Source of the DNA: Pseudoalteromonas sp. SMS1
GTDB lineage: Bacteria; Pseudomonadota; Gammaproteobacteria; Enterobacterales; Alteromonadaceae
NCBI RefSeq assembly: GCF_021530565.1
Contig: NZ_JAKGBI010000018.1
Location: 62,001 to 126,000, forward strand
DNA: 64,000 nucleotides
Direction: 5' to 3'
Position 1 is the stretch's first letter; every line of letters starts with the position of its first letter. Shown in pieces: positions 33,682-43,448 of this stretch. The notes under the pieces are model-generated. The model made no database searches. It was not told the origin of the DNA and worked only from the letters and a program-made list of their open reading frames with translations. A program made the translations under genes and the position numbers.

Positions 33682-34883
33682 GTGCCAAGTCTCATAGACT
33701 AGAGCAGGTCGTTATACTGGGGGCCAGTGGGTCCATTGGCACTTCTACTTTAGATGTTATCGCGCGAAATAAAGCTCGCTATGGTGTTTTTGCGCTCGTA
33801 GCTGGCTCTAACGTCGAGGTGATCCTCAAACAAGCGCGTGAACATCAACCTAAATACATTGTGATGCAAAATGAGCATGCCGCGGCATCCTTGCGCGTGC
33901 AGCTCAGCGGTACACCCATTAAGGTGTTGAGTGGCACTGAAGCAATGTGTGAATTGGCGGCGCATAGCGAAGTAGACATCGTGATGTCAGCCATCGTCGG
34001 CGCTGCGGGATTACTCCCCACTCTGGCTGCTGTCGAAGCCGGCAAAAAGGTGCTCCTAGCGAACAAAGAGTCCTTGGTAATGTCTGGTCAGTTATTCATG
34101 GACAAAGTAAAGCGCCATGGTGCAACACTGTTACCCATAGACAGTGAGCACAATGCGATCTTTCAGTGCATGCCAGGCGACATACAACGTGGCACACAGT
34201 CCGATTTTAACGCTGTAGGCATTCGAAAAATTCTTCTAACGGGATCCGGTGGGCCATTTTTAACGCGCGATGTAAACACGCTTGAACAGGTTACTGTGGA
34301 AGAGGCTGTCGCGCATCCTAATTGGTCAATGGGACGAAAAATTTCAGTTGACTCTGCAACGATGATGAACAAAGGCCTTGAATTTATTGAGGCTAAATGG
34401 TTATTTGCGTGTCAAGCAGATGATATTGAAGTGGTGATCCACCCTCAGAGTATGATCCACTCAATGGTACAGTACCAAGATGGTTCTGTAATCGCGCAGA
34501 TGGGACAGCCTGACATGCGTACACCCATCGCATATGGTCTCGCTTATCCTGAGCGAATTGATGCAGGGGTTAAGCCGTTGGATTTTTCAGATATGCGTGA
34601 TTTCACATTCACACATCCTGACTATTCGCGTTATCCAAACTTAAAGCTTGCAATTGATGCCTGTCGCCATGGACAAGCCGCTACAACCGCGCTCAATGCG
34701 GCCAATGAAGTCTCAGTCGCTGCGTTTCTAGACAAGCGTATTAACTTTATGGATATTTTCAGAGTCAATGAGCAAGTCCTTGAGCGTAGCACGTTAAACG
34801 ATTTAAAATCATTGGATGAAATTTTGGATATGGATAGTCAAGCTCGTCGGCTTGCAGGACAGATAATTGCGAAGCAGGGGTAG
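33678..34883 (+). CDS. dxr: 1-deoxy-D-xylulose 5-phosphate reductoisomerase
   Basis: A 401-residue NADPH-dependent enzyme of the MEP isoprenoid pathway (also called ispC). It has the nucleotide-binding LGASGSIGTSTLDVI motif, metal-site LLPIDSEHNAIFQC and the flexible active-site loop ending in MNKGLEFIEAKWLF. The ATG at 33678 overlaps the cdsA stop; a TTG 15 bases upstream is not needed. It provides precursors for the neighbouring UppS. Confidence 0.97.
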   Translation: MSAKSHRLEQVVILGASGSIGTSTLDVIARNKARYGVFALVAGSNVEVILKQAREHQPKYIVMQNEHAAASLRVQLSGTPIKVLSGTEAMCELAAHSEVDIVMSAIVGAAGLLPTLAAVEAGKKVLLANKESLVMSGQLFMDKVKRHGATLLPIDSEHNAIFQCMPGDIQRGTQSDFNAVGIRKILLTGSGGPFLTRDVNTLEQVTVEEAVAHPNWSMGRKISVDSATMMNKGLEFIEAKWLFACQADDIEVVIHPQSMIHSMVQYQDGSVIAQMGQPDMRTPIAYGLAYPERIDAGVKPLDFSDMRDFTFTHPDYSRYPNLKLAIDACRHGQAATTALNAANEVSVAAFLDKRINFMDIFRVNEQVLERSTLNDLKSLDEILDMDSQARRLAGQIIAKQG

Positions 34884-34886
34884 GTA

Positions 34887-36248
34887 ATGTTCGATTTTTT
34901 CTGGAACCTTGGCTCATTTATTGTCGCATTGAGCATTCTAGTTGCTGTGCATGAATATGGACACTTTTGGGTTGCCAGAAAAGCGGGCGTAAAAGTACTT
35001 AGATTCTCTATCGGTTTTGGTAAACCGATCTTCAAATGGTATGACAAAATGGGAACCGAATATGCGATATCGGTGATCCCATTGGGCGGCTATGTCAGGA
35101 TGTTGGACTCCCGTGTCGATGATGTAGACGAGAAGAGCTTCGATAGTACCCTCGATAATAAGTCCGTGTTCGCCCGTATGGCTGTATCAGCAGCAGGCCC
35201 AGCTGCAAATTTTTTATTTGCGATTGTTGCACTTGCGATTATGTATTCTGTTGGGGTCCAAAACGTCAAGCCCGTTGTTGGTACGGTCACTGAGTCCTCT
35301 ATTGCGCAACGTGCTGGTATTATGCCAGGTGATACCATCAAACGTATAGGCAGTGAAACCGTCAATTCTTGGCAAGAAGTAAACTTTGCAGTGATGTCAG
35401 GGCTTGGGGAGCAACAGCTCGATATTAAGGTGATTGACACGAAGGGGCAGATTGCAATTCGCACACTGGATGTCAGCAAATGGAAGTTAGATCAAAAAGA
35501 CGTTGCGCCTTTGGCATCGATAGGCATAAACCCCTATCGACCTGATATCACAACTGAGTTGGCTCTCATCGCCGAGGGTTCAGCAGCGGAGCGTGCACAG
35601 TTGAAAGCACAAGATGTGATCGTTGCTTTCAATCAACAAACTGTCACAAGTTGGACGCACTTTGTGAGCCTGGTTCAACAAGCTGCGAATCAACCTAGTA
35701 TTTTAACCGTCTTAAGAAATGGCGAAGAAATCGTCCTGAATGTTACACCGGATGGGAAGGCACTGTCTGACGGTCAGGTGATTGGCTATTTGGGAGTTGT
35801 ACCAAAGCAGAAAAGTTGGCCTGAAGGCTACATTGAGACTAGACAGTACGGTGTATTCGATAGTATCGTGCTTGGCGTTCAGAAAACCTATGCGTTGACA
35901 GCGCTCAGCTTCGATATGATCGGTAACTTACTCACCGGTCAAGTTTCTGTTCAAAATATCAGTGGGCCAGTTGGTATTGCGGTTGGCGCTGGAGACAGTG
36001 TCAGTTATGGGTTAGTTGCCTTTTTAAGCTTTTTGGCACTAATTAGTGTTAATTTAGGCGTTTTTAATCTTTTGCCACTTCCAATGTTGGATGGTGGGCA
36101 TTTGATGTATCACTTAATTGAACTAATTCGAAAAAAACCGGTCTCTGAAAAGACACAAGAGTTAGGTTATATGCTAGGAGCGATGATGCTGTTAGCCCTG
36201 ACTTGTTTTGCACTGTTTAATGACGTATCGAGGCTCTGGGCTCTGTAA
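34887..36248 (+). CDS. rseP: Site-2 intramembrane metalloprotease RseP
   Basis: A 453-residue inner-membrane protease that completes the cleavage of anti-sigma factor RseA in the sigma-E envelope stress response. The catalytic HEYGH (His22, Glu23, His26) lies in the first membrane helix. Two tandem PDZ domains occupy the periplasmic loop (about 115-290). The third ligand is in NLLPLPMLDGGH near the C-terminus. It lies 3 bases after dxr and upstream of bamA, the usual order. Confidence 0.97.
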   Translation: MFDFFWNLGSFIVALSILVAVHEYGHFWVARKAGVKVLRFSIGFGKPIFKWYDKMGTEYAISVIPLGGYVRMLDSRVDDVDEKSFDSTLDNKSVFARMAVSAAGPAANFLFAIVALAIMYSVGVQNVKPVVGTVTESSIAQRAGIMPGDTIKRIGSETVNSWQEVNFAVMSGLGEQQLDIKVIDTKGQIAIRTLDVSKWKLDQKDVAPLASIGINPYRPDITTELALIAEGSAAERAQLKAQDVIVAFNQQTVTSWTHFVSLVQQAANQPSILTVLRNGEEIVLNVTPDGKALSDGQVIGYLGVVPKQKSWPEGYIETRQYGVFDSIVLGVQKTYALTALSFDMIGNLLTGQVSVQNISGPVGIAVGAGDSVSYGLVAFLSFLALISVNLGVFNLLPLPMLDGGHLMYHLIELIRKKPVSEKTQELGYMLGAMMLLALTCFALFNDVSRLWAL

Positions 36249-36266
36249 TAGGGCGGTAGCGCACGT

Positions 36267-36281
36267 GGCGTATAGTACGCC
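36267..36281. repeat. Small hairpin between rseP and bamA
   Basis: Perfect inverted repeat ggcgta-tag-tacgcc in the 61-base rseP-bamA spacer. There is no T-run; it may be an mRNA processing or stability element. Confidence 0.5.
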
Positions 36282-36309
36282 GTAAGCTGTAAAGGATAAA
36301 GATAATAAA

Positions 36310-38781
36310 ATGCCTATAAAAAAACATTTAGCTGTAACGAGTTTACTTGGCGCCAGTTTTGCCGCTTTAGGGCAAAACTCCTTTATCGTAGAAGATTTAA
36401 AAGTTGAAGGGTTACAACGTGTTGCACTTGGTGCGGCATTGACGCATATTCCAATTAATGTTGGCGATGAGATTGACAACTACACCGTTTCAAGAACCAT
36501 CAAAACATTGTTTTCGTCAGGTCATTTTGATGATATTACTGCTTATCGTGACGGTAATCAGATCATTTTCAAAGTGAAAGAGCGTCCGACGATTGCTTCA
36601 ATTGAGTTTGACGGCAATAAAGATATCAAAGATGAGCAGCTCCAAGAAAGCCTAGATGACAAAGATATTCGTACCGGTGAAACTTTAGATCGTACGGTAA
36701 TTGATGGCATTGAGAAAGGCTTAATTGAGTTCTTCCATAGCATTGGTAAATACAATGCAAAAATTGAAGTGAGCATCGTTGAGTTACCCCGTAACCGAGT
36801 GAAACTTAAGTTTGATTTTGAAGAAGGCGATGCCGCTTCTGTTCGTCAAATAAACTTGGTAGGTAATGAGCTGTTTTCAGATGAGCAGTTGTTGCGTTTA
36901 GTCGAGTCTCAGCAAGATCTACCGTGGTGGAAATTTTTATCAAGTGACCGTTACCAGAAACAAACGATTGAAGGCGATCTTGAAAAGATCCGCAGTTATT
37001 ACCTAGATCGAGGTTATCTGAGGTTTAACATTGATTCTACGCAAGTGTCCGTGAGCCCTGAGCGTGAATCAGTCTATGTGACGGCGAATATCACCGAAGG
37101 TGAAAAATACACGGTGAAAGGGTTTGACTTCATTGGTGACCTACTGGGCCGTGAGGAATTGATCCGTAGTGTCGTACCATTAAAGGCTGGTGAGCTATAC
37201 AATGGCTCACTGGTGACTTCCTCGGAAGAGTTTATCAAGGGCTATTTGGCGAGATTCGGCTATGCCAACGCTGAAGTACGCACTATCCCTGAGATTGATG
37301 ATGAAAATAAAGAAGTGCATTTGACGCTGTCGGTCGACCCTGGCAAGCGTGTCTATGTTCGTCGAATTTTGGTGAATGGTAACCAAAGCACTGCGGATCA
37401 CGTTGTACGAAGAGAAATGACGCAACTTGAAGGCGCATGGCTATCCAATCAAAGCTTAGAGCGTTCAAAGTTGCAAATTCAACGTTTGCCATATATGGAA
37501 AAAGTTGAATTTGAAGTCAAGCCTATTCCGGGTGTTGATGATCAAGTTGACGTCGACTTCAATGTAAAAGAGCAGCCAGCCGGTAGTTTCCAAGCGGGTG
37601 TTGCTTACGGTTCATATGCAGGTTTGCAATTTAACGTTGGAGTCAGTGAGTCTAACTTCCTTGGCTCTGGTGATCAGGTTGCCTTTAATATTAATACCTC
37701 ACGTGCGTCGACACGATATAGTGTGTCCTACACAGACCCTTATTTCACACCGGATGGTATTTCTCAAGGTAGTAGTATTTTCTACAGTAACTTTGATGGT
37801 GGTGAAATTGGTCTTGTGGACTATGACTCGCGTAGTTATGGTATTGGTACCCACTTTGGTATTCCAATTAACCCTGTCAACCGTTTGAATTTTAGTTTCC
37901 GTTGGATAGAAGAAGACTTGGACCGTATTGCTGACTATGAGCAAACGCGCGTGATGAGACTGACTTTTGAAGATCCAAACAACCCAGACAGCGGTTTTGA
38001 CTTTACTAAATTTGAATTAGGTGTTGGTTGGTCACGCATTACTGTCAACCGTGGTATGTTCCCGACTGATGGTTCGAGACAATCAGCGAATTTCACCTTT
38101 ACGACACCAAACTCAGATTTGAACTACTTCAAATTGAGTTATGACTCACGTTTTTATTGGCCAATTAGTAATGATCATCGTTGGGTATTCTCAACGCGCG
38201 CAGCACTTGCTTATGGTAATGGCTACGGCGAGAAGAATGGTTTTGATCAGGTGTTACCTTTCCAGGAGTTCTATCGTATCACTGAGATGGAACTGAGAGG
38301 TTTTGAAAGAAACACCATCTTACCTCAAGCTGTTCAGCGTACTCCATTGCCAATCACGGGTACACCAAACCCGGATGGCTCAACAACCGGCACGATTGGC
38401 GGTGACCCGCAATTCGACCAATTGATTCCGTTAGGTCGTATTGGTGGTAATGCGAAAGCCGTGTTGGGTGCTGAAATGATAGTACCGACGCCTTTCCTTG
38501 ATGAAGAAAATACAAGCTCAGTGCGTACTAGCTTCTTCGTTGATGCGGCGAACGTGTGGGATACTGAATTCGATGTAAGTCGTTATTCAAACTTGCCAGA
38601 AGATCAATACAAACAATTATCAGATTTCTCTGATCCTGGCCGTTTTAGGGTTTCAACTGGTTTATCTATTCAATGGATTTCACCAATGGGACCAATGTTA
38701 ATTAGTTTTGCGTATCCACTGAAAAAAGAAGACGATGATGACACTCAAAACATCAGCTTCAATATCAGTAATACTTTCTAA
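36310..38781 (+). CDS. bamA: Outer-membrane protein assembly factor BamA
   Basis: The 823-residue Omp85 protein that folds and inserts outer-membrane proteins. A signal peptide (cleavage near AALGQ) is followed by five POTRA domains (about 23-420) and a 16-strand barrel with the family VRGF-equivalent loop LRGFERNT; it ends in the C-terminal phenylalanine (NISNTF). Some barrel loops are acidic. It precedes skp, its periplasmic chaperone partner. Confidence 0.97.
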   Translation: MPIKKHLAVTSLLGASFAALGQNSFIVEDLKVEGLQRVALGAALTHIPINVGDEIDNYTVSRTIKTLFSSGHFDDITAYRDGNQIIFKVKERPTIASIEFDGNKDIKDEQLQESLDDKDIRTGETLDRTVIDGIEKGLIEFFHSIGKYNAKIEVSIVELPRNRVKLKFDFEEGDAASVRQINLVGNELFSDEQLLRLVESQQDLPWWKFLSSDRYQKQTIEGDLEKIRSYYLDRGYLRFNIDSTQVSVSPERESVYVTANITEGEKYTVKGFDFIGDLLGREELIRSVVPLKAGELYNGSLVTSSEEFIKGYLARFGYANAEVRTIPEIDDENKEVHLTLSVDPGKRVYVRRILVNGNQSTADHVVRREMTQLEGAWLSNQSLERSKLQIQRLPYMEKVEFEVKPIPGVDDQVDVDFNVKEQPAGSFQAGVAYGSYAGLQFNVGVSESNFLGSGDQVAFNINTSRASTRYSVSYTDPYFTPDGISQGSSIFYSNFDGGEIGLVDYDSRSYGIGTHFGIPINPVNRLNFSFRWIEEDLDRIADYEQTRVMRLTFEDPNNPDSGFDFTKFELGVGWSRITVNRGMFPTDGSRQSANFTFTTPNSDLNYFKLSYDSRFYWPISNDHRWVFSTRAALAYGNGYGEKNGFDQVLPFQEFYRITEMELRGFERNTILPQAVQRTPLPITGTPNPDGSTTGTIGGDPQFDQLIPLGRIGGNAKAVLGAEMIVPTPFLDEENTSSVRTSFFVDAANVWDTEFDVSRYSNLPEDQYKQLSDFSDPGRFRVSTGLSIQWISPMGPMLISFAYPLKKEDDDDTQNISFNISNTF

Positions 38782-38791
38782 GGAGTTTATT

Positions 38792-39310
38792 GTGAAAAAT
38801 ATTTTGAAAACATCTGCTATGGGTATTTTAGCGGCATTGTTAATGGGTAACTCAGTGAATGCTTTCGCTCACAAAGTGGGTTTAATCGACATGCAGTCAA
38901 TTTATTCTCAGTTACCGCAAATGGCTAAAATTGAACAATCGCTTAAAACTGAGTTTGCAGAGCGTCGCCAAGAACTAGAAAAACTACAAGGCGATATTCG
39001 TTTTGAAGCTGAAAAATTTAAGCGTGAAAGTGCGACTATGAGCGAAGAGCAAAAAACGGCTTTGCGTGACAAAATCCAGCAAATGCAGAAGACGTTGGCT
39101 GAAAAGGGCCGCCCTTTAGAGCAAGAAATTAAACAGCGTCAAAACCAAGAGATTGCAAAAGTTCAAAAACTAATCTTTGACGCGATTCAAGATGTTGCTA
39201 AAAAAGGAAAATTTGACGAAGTTCGAGTAAAAGATACGACAATTTACTTCAACCCTGATAAAGTTAGCGATCTATCAAATGAAATTGTTGAAGTAGTTAG
39301 CAAAAAATAA
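38792..39310 (+). CDS. skp: Periplasmic chaperone Skp/OmpH
   Basis: A 172-residue chaperone for unfolded outer-membrane proteins: signal peptide (cleavage near NAFA-HKVG), a small beta body and a long charged coiled-coil arm (about 55-135, rich in K/E/Q). The frame runs upstream into bamA, but the GTG at 38792 is preceded by AAGGAG and gives the signal peptide directly. Its stop overlaps the lpxD ATG (TAATG). Confidence 0.95.
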   Translation: MKNILKTSAMGILAALLMGNSVNAFAHKVGLIDMQSIYSQLPQMAKIEQSLKTEFAERRQELEKLQGDIRFEAEKFKRESATMSEEQKTALRDKIQQMQKTLAEKGRPLEQEIKQRQNQEIAKVQKLIFDAIQDVAKKGKFDEVRVKDTTIYFNPDKVSDLSNEIVEVVSKK

Positions 39311-40350
39311 TGACGAAACAGTACACGTTATCACAGTTGGCTGATTATCTAGGCGCTTCCTTAGAAGGAAGTGCCGATCAGCCGATCGTGAAAATCGCTA
39401 CCTTGGCGAATGCCAAGAGTCAAGACATTGCGTTTTTGGCAAACAAAAAATATCGCAGTCAATTAGAGTCTACAGAAGCTGGAGCGGTTATTTTGTCAGC
39501 TGACGAGGCTGAGTATTTCACCGGCAATAAAGTGATCTGTGATAACCCTTATGTTGCTTACGCCAAGCTAGCGCAATATATGGATACGACTCCAAGTGCA
39601 GCGAGCAATATTCACGCTAGTGCATGTATCGACAACGAAGCTACGCTTGGTGAAAACGTTAAAGTGGCCGCCAATGCAGTTATTGAATCTGGTGCTATTA
39701 TCGGCGATAACGTGGAAATTGGCCCAGGCTGCTTTATTGGCAAAAATGCTCGCATAGGTGCAAATACTAAGCTGTGGGCTAATGTCACGATTTACCATGA
39801 AGTTGTGATTGGTGAGCAATGTTTGTTTCAGTCCGGTACTGTGATCGGCAGTGACGGATTTGGCTATGCTAACGAGTCCGGTGAATGGGTGAAAATTCCC
39901 CAAATTGGAACGGTTGTGATAGGAAATCGTGTTGAAGTCGGTGCGTGTACATCGATTGATCGTGGTGCGATTGACGATACGATTATTCATGACAATGTCA
40001 TTCTCGACAATCAAATCCAAATTGCCCATAACGTAGAAATTGGCTATGGCACTGCCATTGCTGGATGTACGGTATTGGCAGGAAGCGTAAAAATTGGTAA
40101 GTACTGTCAAATCGGCGGTATGGTGGCCATCAATGGCCACAATGAAGTGTGTGATGGCGTGGTTATCACTGGTATGAGTATGGTAACGAAAGGCATCACT
40201 AAGCCTGGCGTATACTCTTCTGGCATGCCACACACGACGAACAAAGAATGGCGCAAGAGTATTGCCCACTTACGTAATCTTTCTGATTTTAAAGCGCGAA
40301 TCAAAGCGCTAGAAAGCTTAACTGCGCAGTTACAACATACGGATAAATAA
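39310..40350 (+). CDS. lpxD: UDP-3-O-(3-hydroxyacyl)glucosamine N-acyltransferase LpxD
   Basis: A 346-residue enzyme for the third step of lipid A synthesis. It has an N-terminal uridine-binding domain (about 1-100), a left-handed beta-helix of hexapeptide repeats (VKVAANAVIESGAIIGDNVEIGPGCFIG) with the catalytic-histidine region IQIAHNVEIGYG, and a C-terminal helix. It is translationally coupled to skp by a one-base overlap. Confidence 0.97.
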   Translation: MTKQYTLSQLADYLGASLEGSADQPIVKIATLANAKSQDIAFLANKKYRSQLESTEAGAVILSADEAEYFTGNKVICDNPYVAYAKLAQYMDTTPSAASNIHASACIDNEATLGENVKVAANAVIESGAIIGDNVEIGPGCFIGKNARIGANTKLWANVTIYHEVVIGEQCLFQSGTVIGSDGFGYANESGEWVKIPQIGTVVIGNRVEVGACTSIDRGAIDDTIIHDNVILDNQIQIAHNVEIGYGTAIAGCTVLAGSVKIGKYCQIGGMVAINGHNEVCDGVVITGMSMVTKGITKPGVYSSGMPHTTNKEWRKSIAHLRNLSDFKARIKALESLTAQLQHTDK

Positions 40351-40361
40351 AAGGTGGTATT

Positions 40362-40814
40362 TTGGCCAACGAATTAAACAGCTTTGACATTCAGGAAATT
40401 TTAAAGTTATTACCACATCGCTACCCAATGCTATTGGTCGATAAAGTTGTCGACTACAAACCGGGTGAATATCTTCATGCGATTAAGAATGTTACTGCGA
40501 ATGAACCCATTTTTACTGGACATTTTCCTGAACAGCCGATTTTCCCTGGTGTCATGATCCTTGAAGCGCTAGCTCAAGCGACAGGTTTACTTGGATTTAA
40601 GACTGTCGAAAACCGCTCTGATAATGAGCTATACTTATTCGCAGCCATTGACAACGCAAGGTTTAAACAGCCTGTTGTTCCTGGTGATACGATGCATCTG
40701 CATGTACAGTTTGTTAAAGAGCGTCGCAATATCTGGAAATTTTCAGGTGAAGCGAAGGTTGATGGCAATGTAGTGTGTAGTGCCGAATTAATGTGTGCTA
40801 GAAGAGAGTTTTAA
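40362..40814 (+). CDS. fabZ: 3-hydroxyacyl-[acyl-carrier-protein] dehydratase FabZ
   Basis: A 150-residue hot-dog-fold dehydratase of fatty-acid elongation. It has the LLPHRYPMLLVDKV start, the catalytic His in GHFPEQPIFPGVMILEALAQ with the partner Glu, and the typical C-terminal strand. The start is a TTG four bases after AAGGTGG. Its place between lpxD and lpxA reflects the shared 3-hydroxyacyl-ACP pool. Confidence 0.97.
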   Translation: MANELNSFDIQEILKLLPHRYPMLLVDKVVDYKPGEYLHAIKNVTANEPIFTGHFPEQPIFPGVMILEALAQATGLLGFKTVENRSDNELYLFAAIDNARFKQPVVPGDTMHLHVQFVKERRNIWKFSGEAKVDGNVVCSAELMCARREF

Positions 40815-40816
40815 GC

Positions 40817-41587
40817 GTGATCCATCCTACCGCAATTATTGAACCAGGTGCTAAATTAGGAAATAACGTCTCTGTAGGACCATACAGTTACATTGGTAAT
40901 GATGTAGTTATTGGTGATGACTGTAAAATTGAATCTCATGTGGTTATCAAAGGACCTAGCGAAATCGGTTCTGGTAATCATATTTTTCAATTCGCATCAG
41001 TAGGCGAAGCCTGTCAAGATAAAAAGTACAAGGATGAACCGACAAAGCTAATCATTGGTGATAACAACGTTATTCGAGAGTGTGCGACGATCCATCGTGG
41101 CACAATTCAGGATAAGGGCGTTACCATTATTGGAAGCAATAACTTATTTATGGCTTACACACATGTGGCGCATGATGCAGTGATTGGCAGTAATGTAATC
41201 TTCGCAAATAATGCGAGTGTCGCGGGCCATGTACACATTGGTGACTGGGTTATCCTTGCTGGTAATTCTGGTGTACATCAATTCTGTAAAGTGGGGTCGC
41301 ACGCTTTTGTTGGCATGTATTCTGGTGTCAATCAGGATGTACCGCCATTTGTGACAACCACTGGCACGCCGGCGCGACCAGTTGCGATAAATACGGAAGG
41401 CTTGAAGCGTCGTGGCTTTGAGTCTGATGAGATTATGGCAACGCGCAGAGCGTATAAAACACTATTCCGTAAAGGTTTAAAACTGGATGAAGCGATTGCT
41501 TCATTGCAAGAAGAAGCGCAAAAGTTCGCTGCTGTTCAGCAAATGTTAGACTTTATCGCCACTTCAGAACGCGGCCTAGTACGCTAA
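40817..41587 (+). CDS. lpxA: UDP-N-acetylglucosamine acyltransferase LpxA
   Basis: A 256-residue enzyme for the first step of lipid A synthesis. A left-handed beta-helix (IHPTAIIEPGAKLGNNVSVGPYSYIG) carries the catalytic histidine in YTHVAHDAVIG and the HQFCKVGSHAFVGMYSGV segment; the C-terminus is helical. The GTG start lies 2 bases after the fabZ stop. Confidence 0.97.
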   Translation: MIHPTAIIEPGAKLGNNVSVGPYSYIGNDVVIGDDCKIESHVVIKGPSEIGSGNHIFQFASVGEACQDKKYKDEPTKLIIGDNNVIRECATIHRGTIQDKGVTIIGSNNLFMAYTHVAHDAVIGSNVIFANNASVAGHVHIGDWVILAGNSGVHQFCKVGSHAFVGMYSGVNQDVPPFVTTTGTPARPVAINTEGLKRRGFESDEIMATRRAYKTLFRKGLKLDEAIASLQEEAQKFAAVQQMLDFIATSERGLVR

Positions 41588-41652
41588 AACAGATTATCCC
41601 TGTGAGCAGCTAAATTGAATGTTCAATTAGGCAACGAAGACAGGGTAGGTTC

Positions 41653-41661
41653 TGATATAAT
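41653..41661 (+). promoter_or_regulatory. Extended -10 promoter of lpxB, abutting the lpxA terminator
   Basis: TGATATAAT is a perfect extended -10 element (TGnTATAAT); no good -35 is seen at normal spacing, which extended -10 promoters tolerate. The expected start (about 41668) lies inside the left arm of the lpxA terminator. Confidence 0.65.
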
Positions 41662-41662
41662 G

Positions 41663-41689
41663 ACGCCATACTTAGTATGGCGTTTTTTT
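41663..41689 (+). terminator. Terminator after lpxA
   Basis: Hairpin acgccatac-tta-gtatggcgt followed by seven T in all. It ends the lpxD-fabZ-lpxA group and is overlapped by the lpxB promoter. Confidence 0.85.
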
Positions 41690-41708
41690 ATTTTCCAGAA
41701 GAACAAAA

Positions 41709-42863
41709 ATGGCAAACGAAAAATCAATTATCATTGGTATTGTTGCAGGCGAGTTGTCTGGCGATATTCTCGGTGCAGGGTTAATCAAAGCCCTTAAAAA
41801 ACGGTACCCTAATGCCCAGTTTGTGGGGATTGCGGGTCCAAAAATGCAAGCTGAAGGTTGTAAGAGCTTATTCGATATGGAAGAGCTCGCAGTAATGGGG
41901 CTTGTAGAAGTGTTGGGGCGTTTACCAAGACTACTAAAAATTAGAAAAGAGCTCGTCAATTATTTTATCGACAATCCACCTGATGTTTTCATTGGTATCG
42001 ATGCACCGGATTTTAATTTACGTGTTGAAAAGCCATTAAAAGCTGCTGGCATAAAGACCATTCAATATGTTAGTCCATCAGTGTGGGCGTGGCGCCCGAA
42101 ACGAATACATACGATAGCTGAAGCGACAAACTTGGTTCTTTCACTCCTACCATTCGAAAAAGCATTTTATGACAAGTATGAAGTGCCTTGTACTTTTGTT
42201 GGTCATACTCTAGCCGATGAAATTCCACTAGAATCCGATCAGCAAGCCGCTCGGGCAGAGATTGGGTTGGACGCTTCAGATACCGTCTTGGCGTTGCTTC
42301 CTGGCAGCCGGGGCTCCGAAGTCGGGTTATTGAGCGAAACCTACTTACAAACGGCAAAACAACTGGTGGATAAAATCCCTGATTTGAAGATAGTAGTGCC
42401 TTTGGTCAATGAAAAGCGACAAAAACAATTTAAGCAAATTATGAATAAGGTGGCGCCAGATATTCGACCAATTTTGCTGGATGGGCAATCTTCATTGGCA
42501 ATGAAAGCTGCGGATGCTGTCTTACTCGCATCAGGCACTGCCACGTTAGAAGCCATGCTTTATAAAAAGCCGATGGTTGTAGGCTACCGTCTAAAAACTT
42601 TGAGTTATAAAATCTTTAGCACGTTCTTCACCTTTAATATCAAACATTTTTCTTTACCTAACTTACTTGCTGATGCGCCTTTAGTGCCTGAGTTTTTGCA
42701 AGAAGAGTGTAATCCAGACGCGCTAACAGACGCTTTACTTCCATTATTGCGTGAAGACAATTCGGCGTTAATAGCGCGCTTTTACGAAATTCATAAAGAT
42801 ATCCGTTTGAATGCCAGTGAACAGGCAGCCATTGCAGTTGCGGAGGTAATAGATGCAAATTGA
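41709..42863 (+). CDS. lpxB: Lipid-A-disaccharide synthase LpxB
   Basis: A 384-residue GT19 glycosyltransferase that joins UDP-diacylglucosamine and lipid X. Family motifs are GIVAGELSGDILGAGLI, FIGIDAPDFNLRVEK, QYVSPSVWAWRPKRI, LLPGSRGSEV and ASGTATLEAMLYKKPMVVGYR. It is separated from lpxA by 121 bases with a terminator and a new promoter, and its end overlaps rnhB by 11 bases. Confidence 0.97.
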   Translation: MANEKSIIIGIVAGELSGDILGAGLIKALKKRYPNAQFVGIAGPKMQAEGCKSLFDMEELAVMGLVEVLGRLPRLLKIRKELVNYFIDNPPDVFIGIDAPDFNLRVEKPLKAAGIKTIQYVSPSVWAWRPKRIHTIAEATNLVLSLLPFEKAFYDKYEVPCTFVGHTLADEIPLESDQQAARAEIGLDASDTVLALLPGSRGSEVGLLSETYLQTAKQLVDKIPDLKIVVPLVNEKRQKQFKQIMNKVAPDIRPILLDGQSSLAMKAADAVLLASGTATLEAMLYKKPMVVGYRLKTLSYKIFSTFFTFNIKHFSLPNLLADAPLVPEFLQEECNPDALTDALLPLLREDNSALIARFYEIHKDIRLNASEQAAIAVAEVIDAN

Positions 42864-43446
42864 ACGCCCTGATTTCAAATATATAGCAGGCGTAGATGAA
42901 GTGGGTCGCGGCCCGCTCGTCGGTGACGTTGTTACGGCAGCGGTTATTCTGGATCCTAACAAGCCAATTGAAGGATTAACAGATTCCAAAAAACTCTCTG
43001 AAAAAAAGCGTAACGCACTTGCACAGGAAATAAAAGACAAAGCACTGTGCTACTGTATAGCACGTGCCAGTGTTGAAGAGATAGATGAACTCAACATACT
43101 GCATGCGACCATGCTGGCTATGAAACGGGCTGTTGAAGGGTTGGAAGTACCCGCCGAGTTTGTTTTTATCGATGGCAATCGCCTCCCCCAGATTAATGTA
43201 CCAGCCCAAGCGGTCGTAAAAGGGGATAGTTTAGTACCAGAGATCAGCGCGGCATCTATTTTGGCCAAGGTGACGCGTGACAACGAAATGATTGAGTTAG
43301 ATGCCAAGTTTCCTGAGTTCGGCTTTGCAGGCCATAAAGGCTACCCAACCAAAGCCCATTTTGAAGCATTGGCTACACATGGTATTACACCTTATCACCG
43401 TAAGAGCTTTAAGCCTGTCCAACGTATCCTCGCGGAGCAGTCTTAA
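42853..43446 (+). CDS. rnhB: Ribonuclease HII
   Basis: A 197-residue enzyme that cuts RNA in RNA-DNA hybrids, including single ribonucleotides. The active-site carboxylates are in AGVDEVGRGPLVG (Asp15, Glu16), FIDGN (Asp) and AASILAKVTRDNEM (Asp). Full length. The start lies within lpxB, as in E. coli-type genomes, and dnaE follows after two bases. Confidence 0.97.
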   Translation: MQIERPDFKYIAGVDEVGRGPLVGDVVTAAVILDPNKPIEGLTDSKKLSEKKRNALAQEIKDKALCYCIARASVEEIDELNILHATMLAMKRAVEGLEVPAEFVFIDGNRLPQINVPAQAVVKGDSLVPEISAASILAKVTRDNEMIELDAKFPEFGFAGHKGYPTKAHFEALATHGITPYHRKSFKPVQRILAEQS

Positions 43447-43448
43447 TT

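Noticed and set aside
36249..36309. Sigma-E promoter upstream of bamA
   Set aside because: No convincing GAACTT/TCAAA-type pair is visible in the 61-base spacer; only a small hairpin is present.
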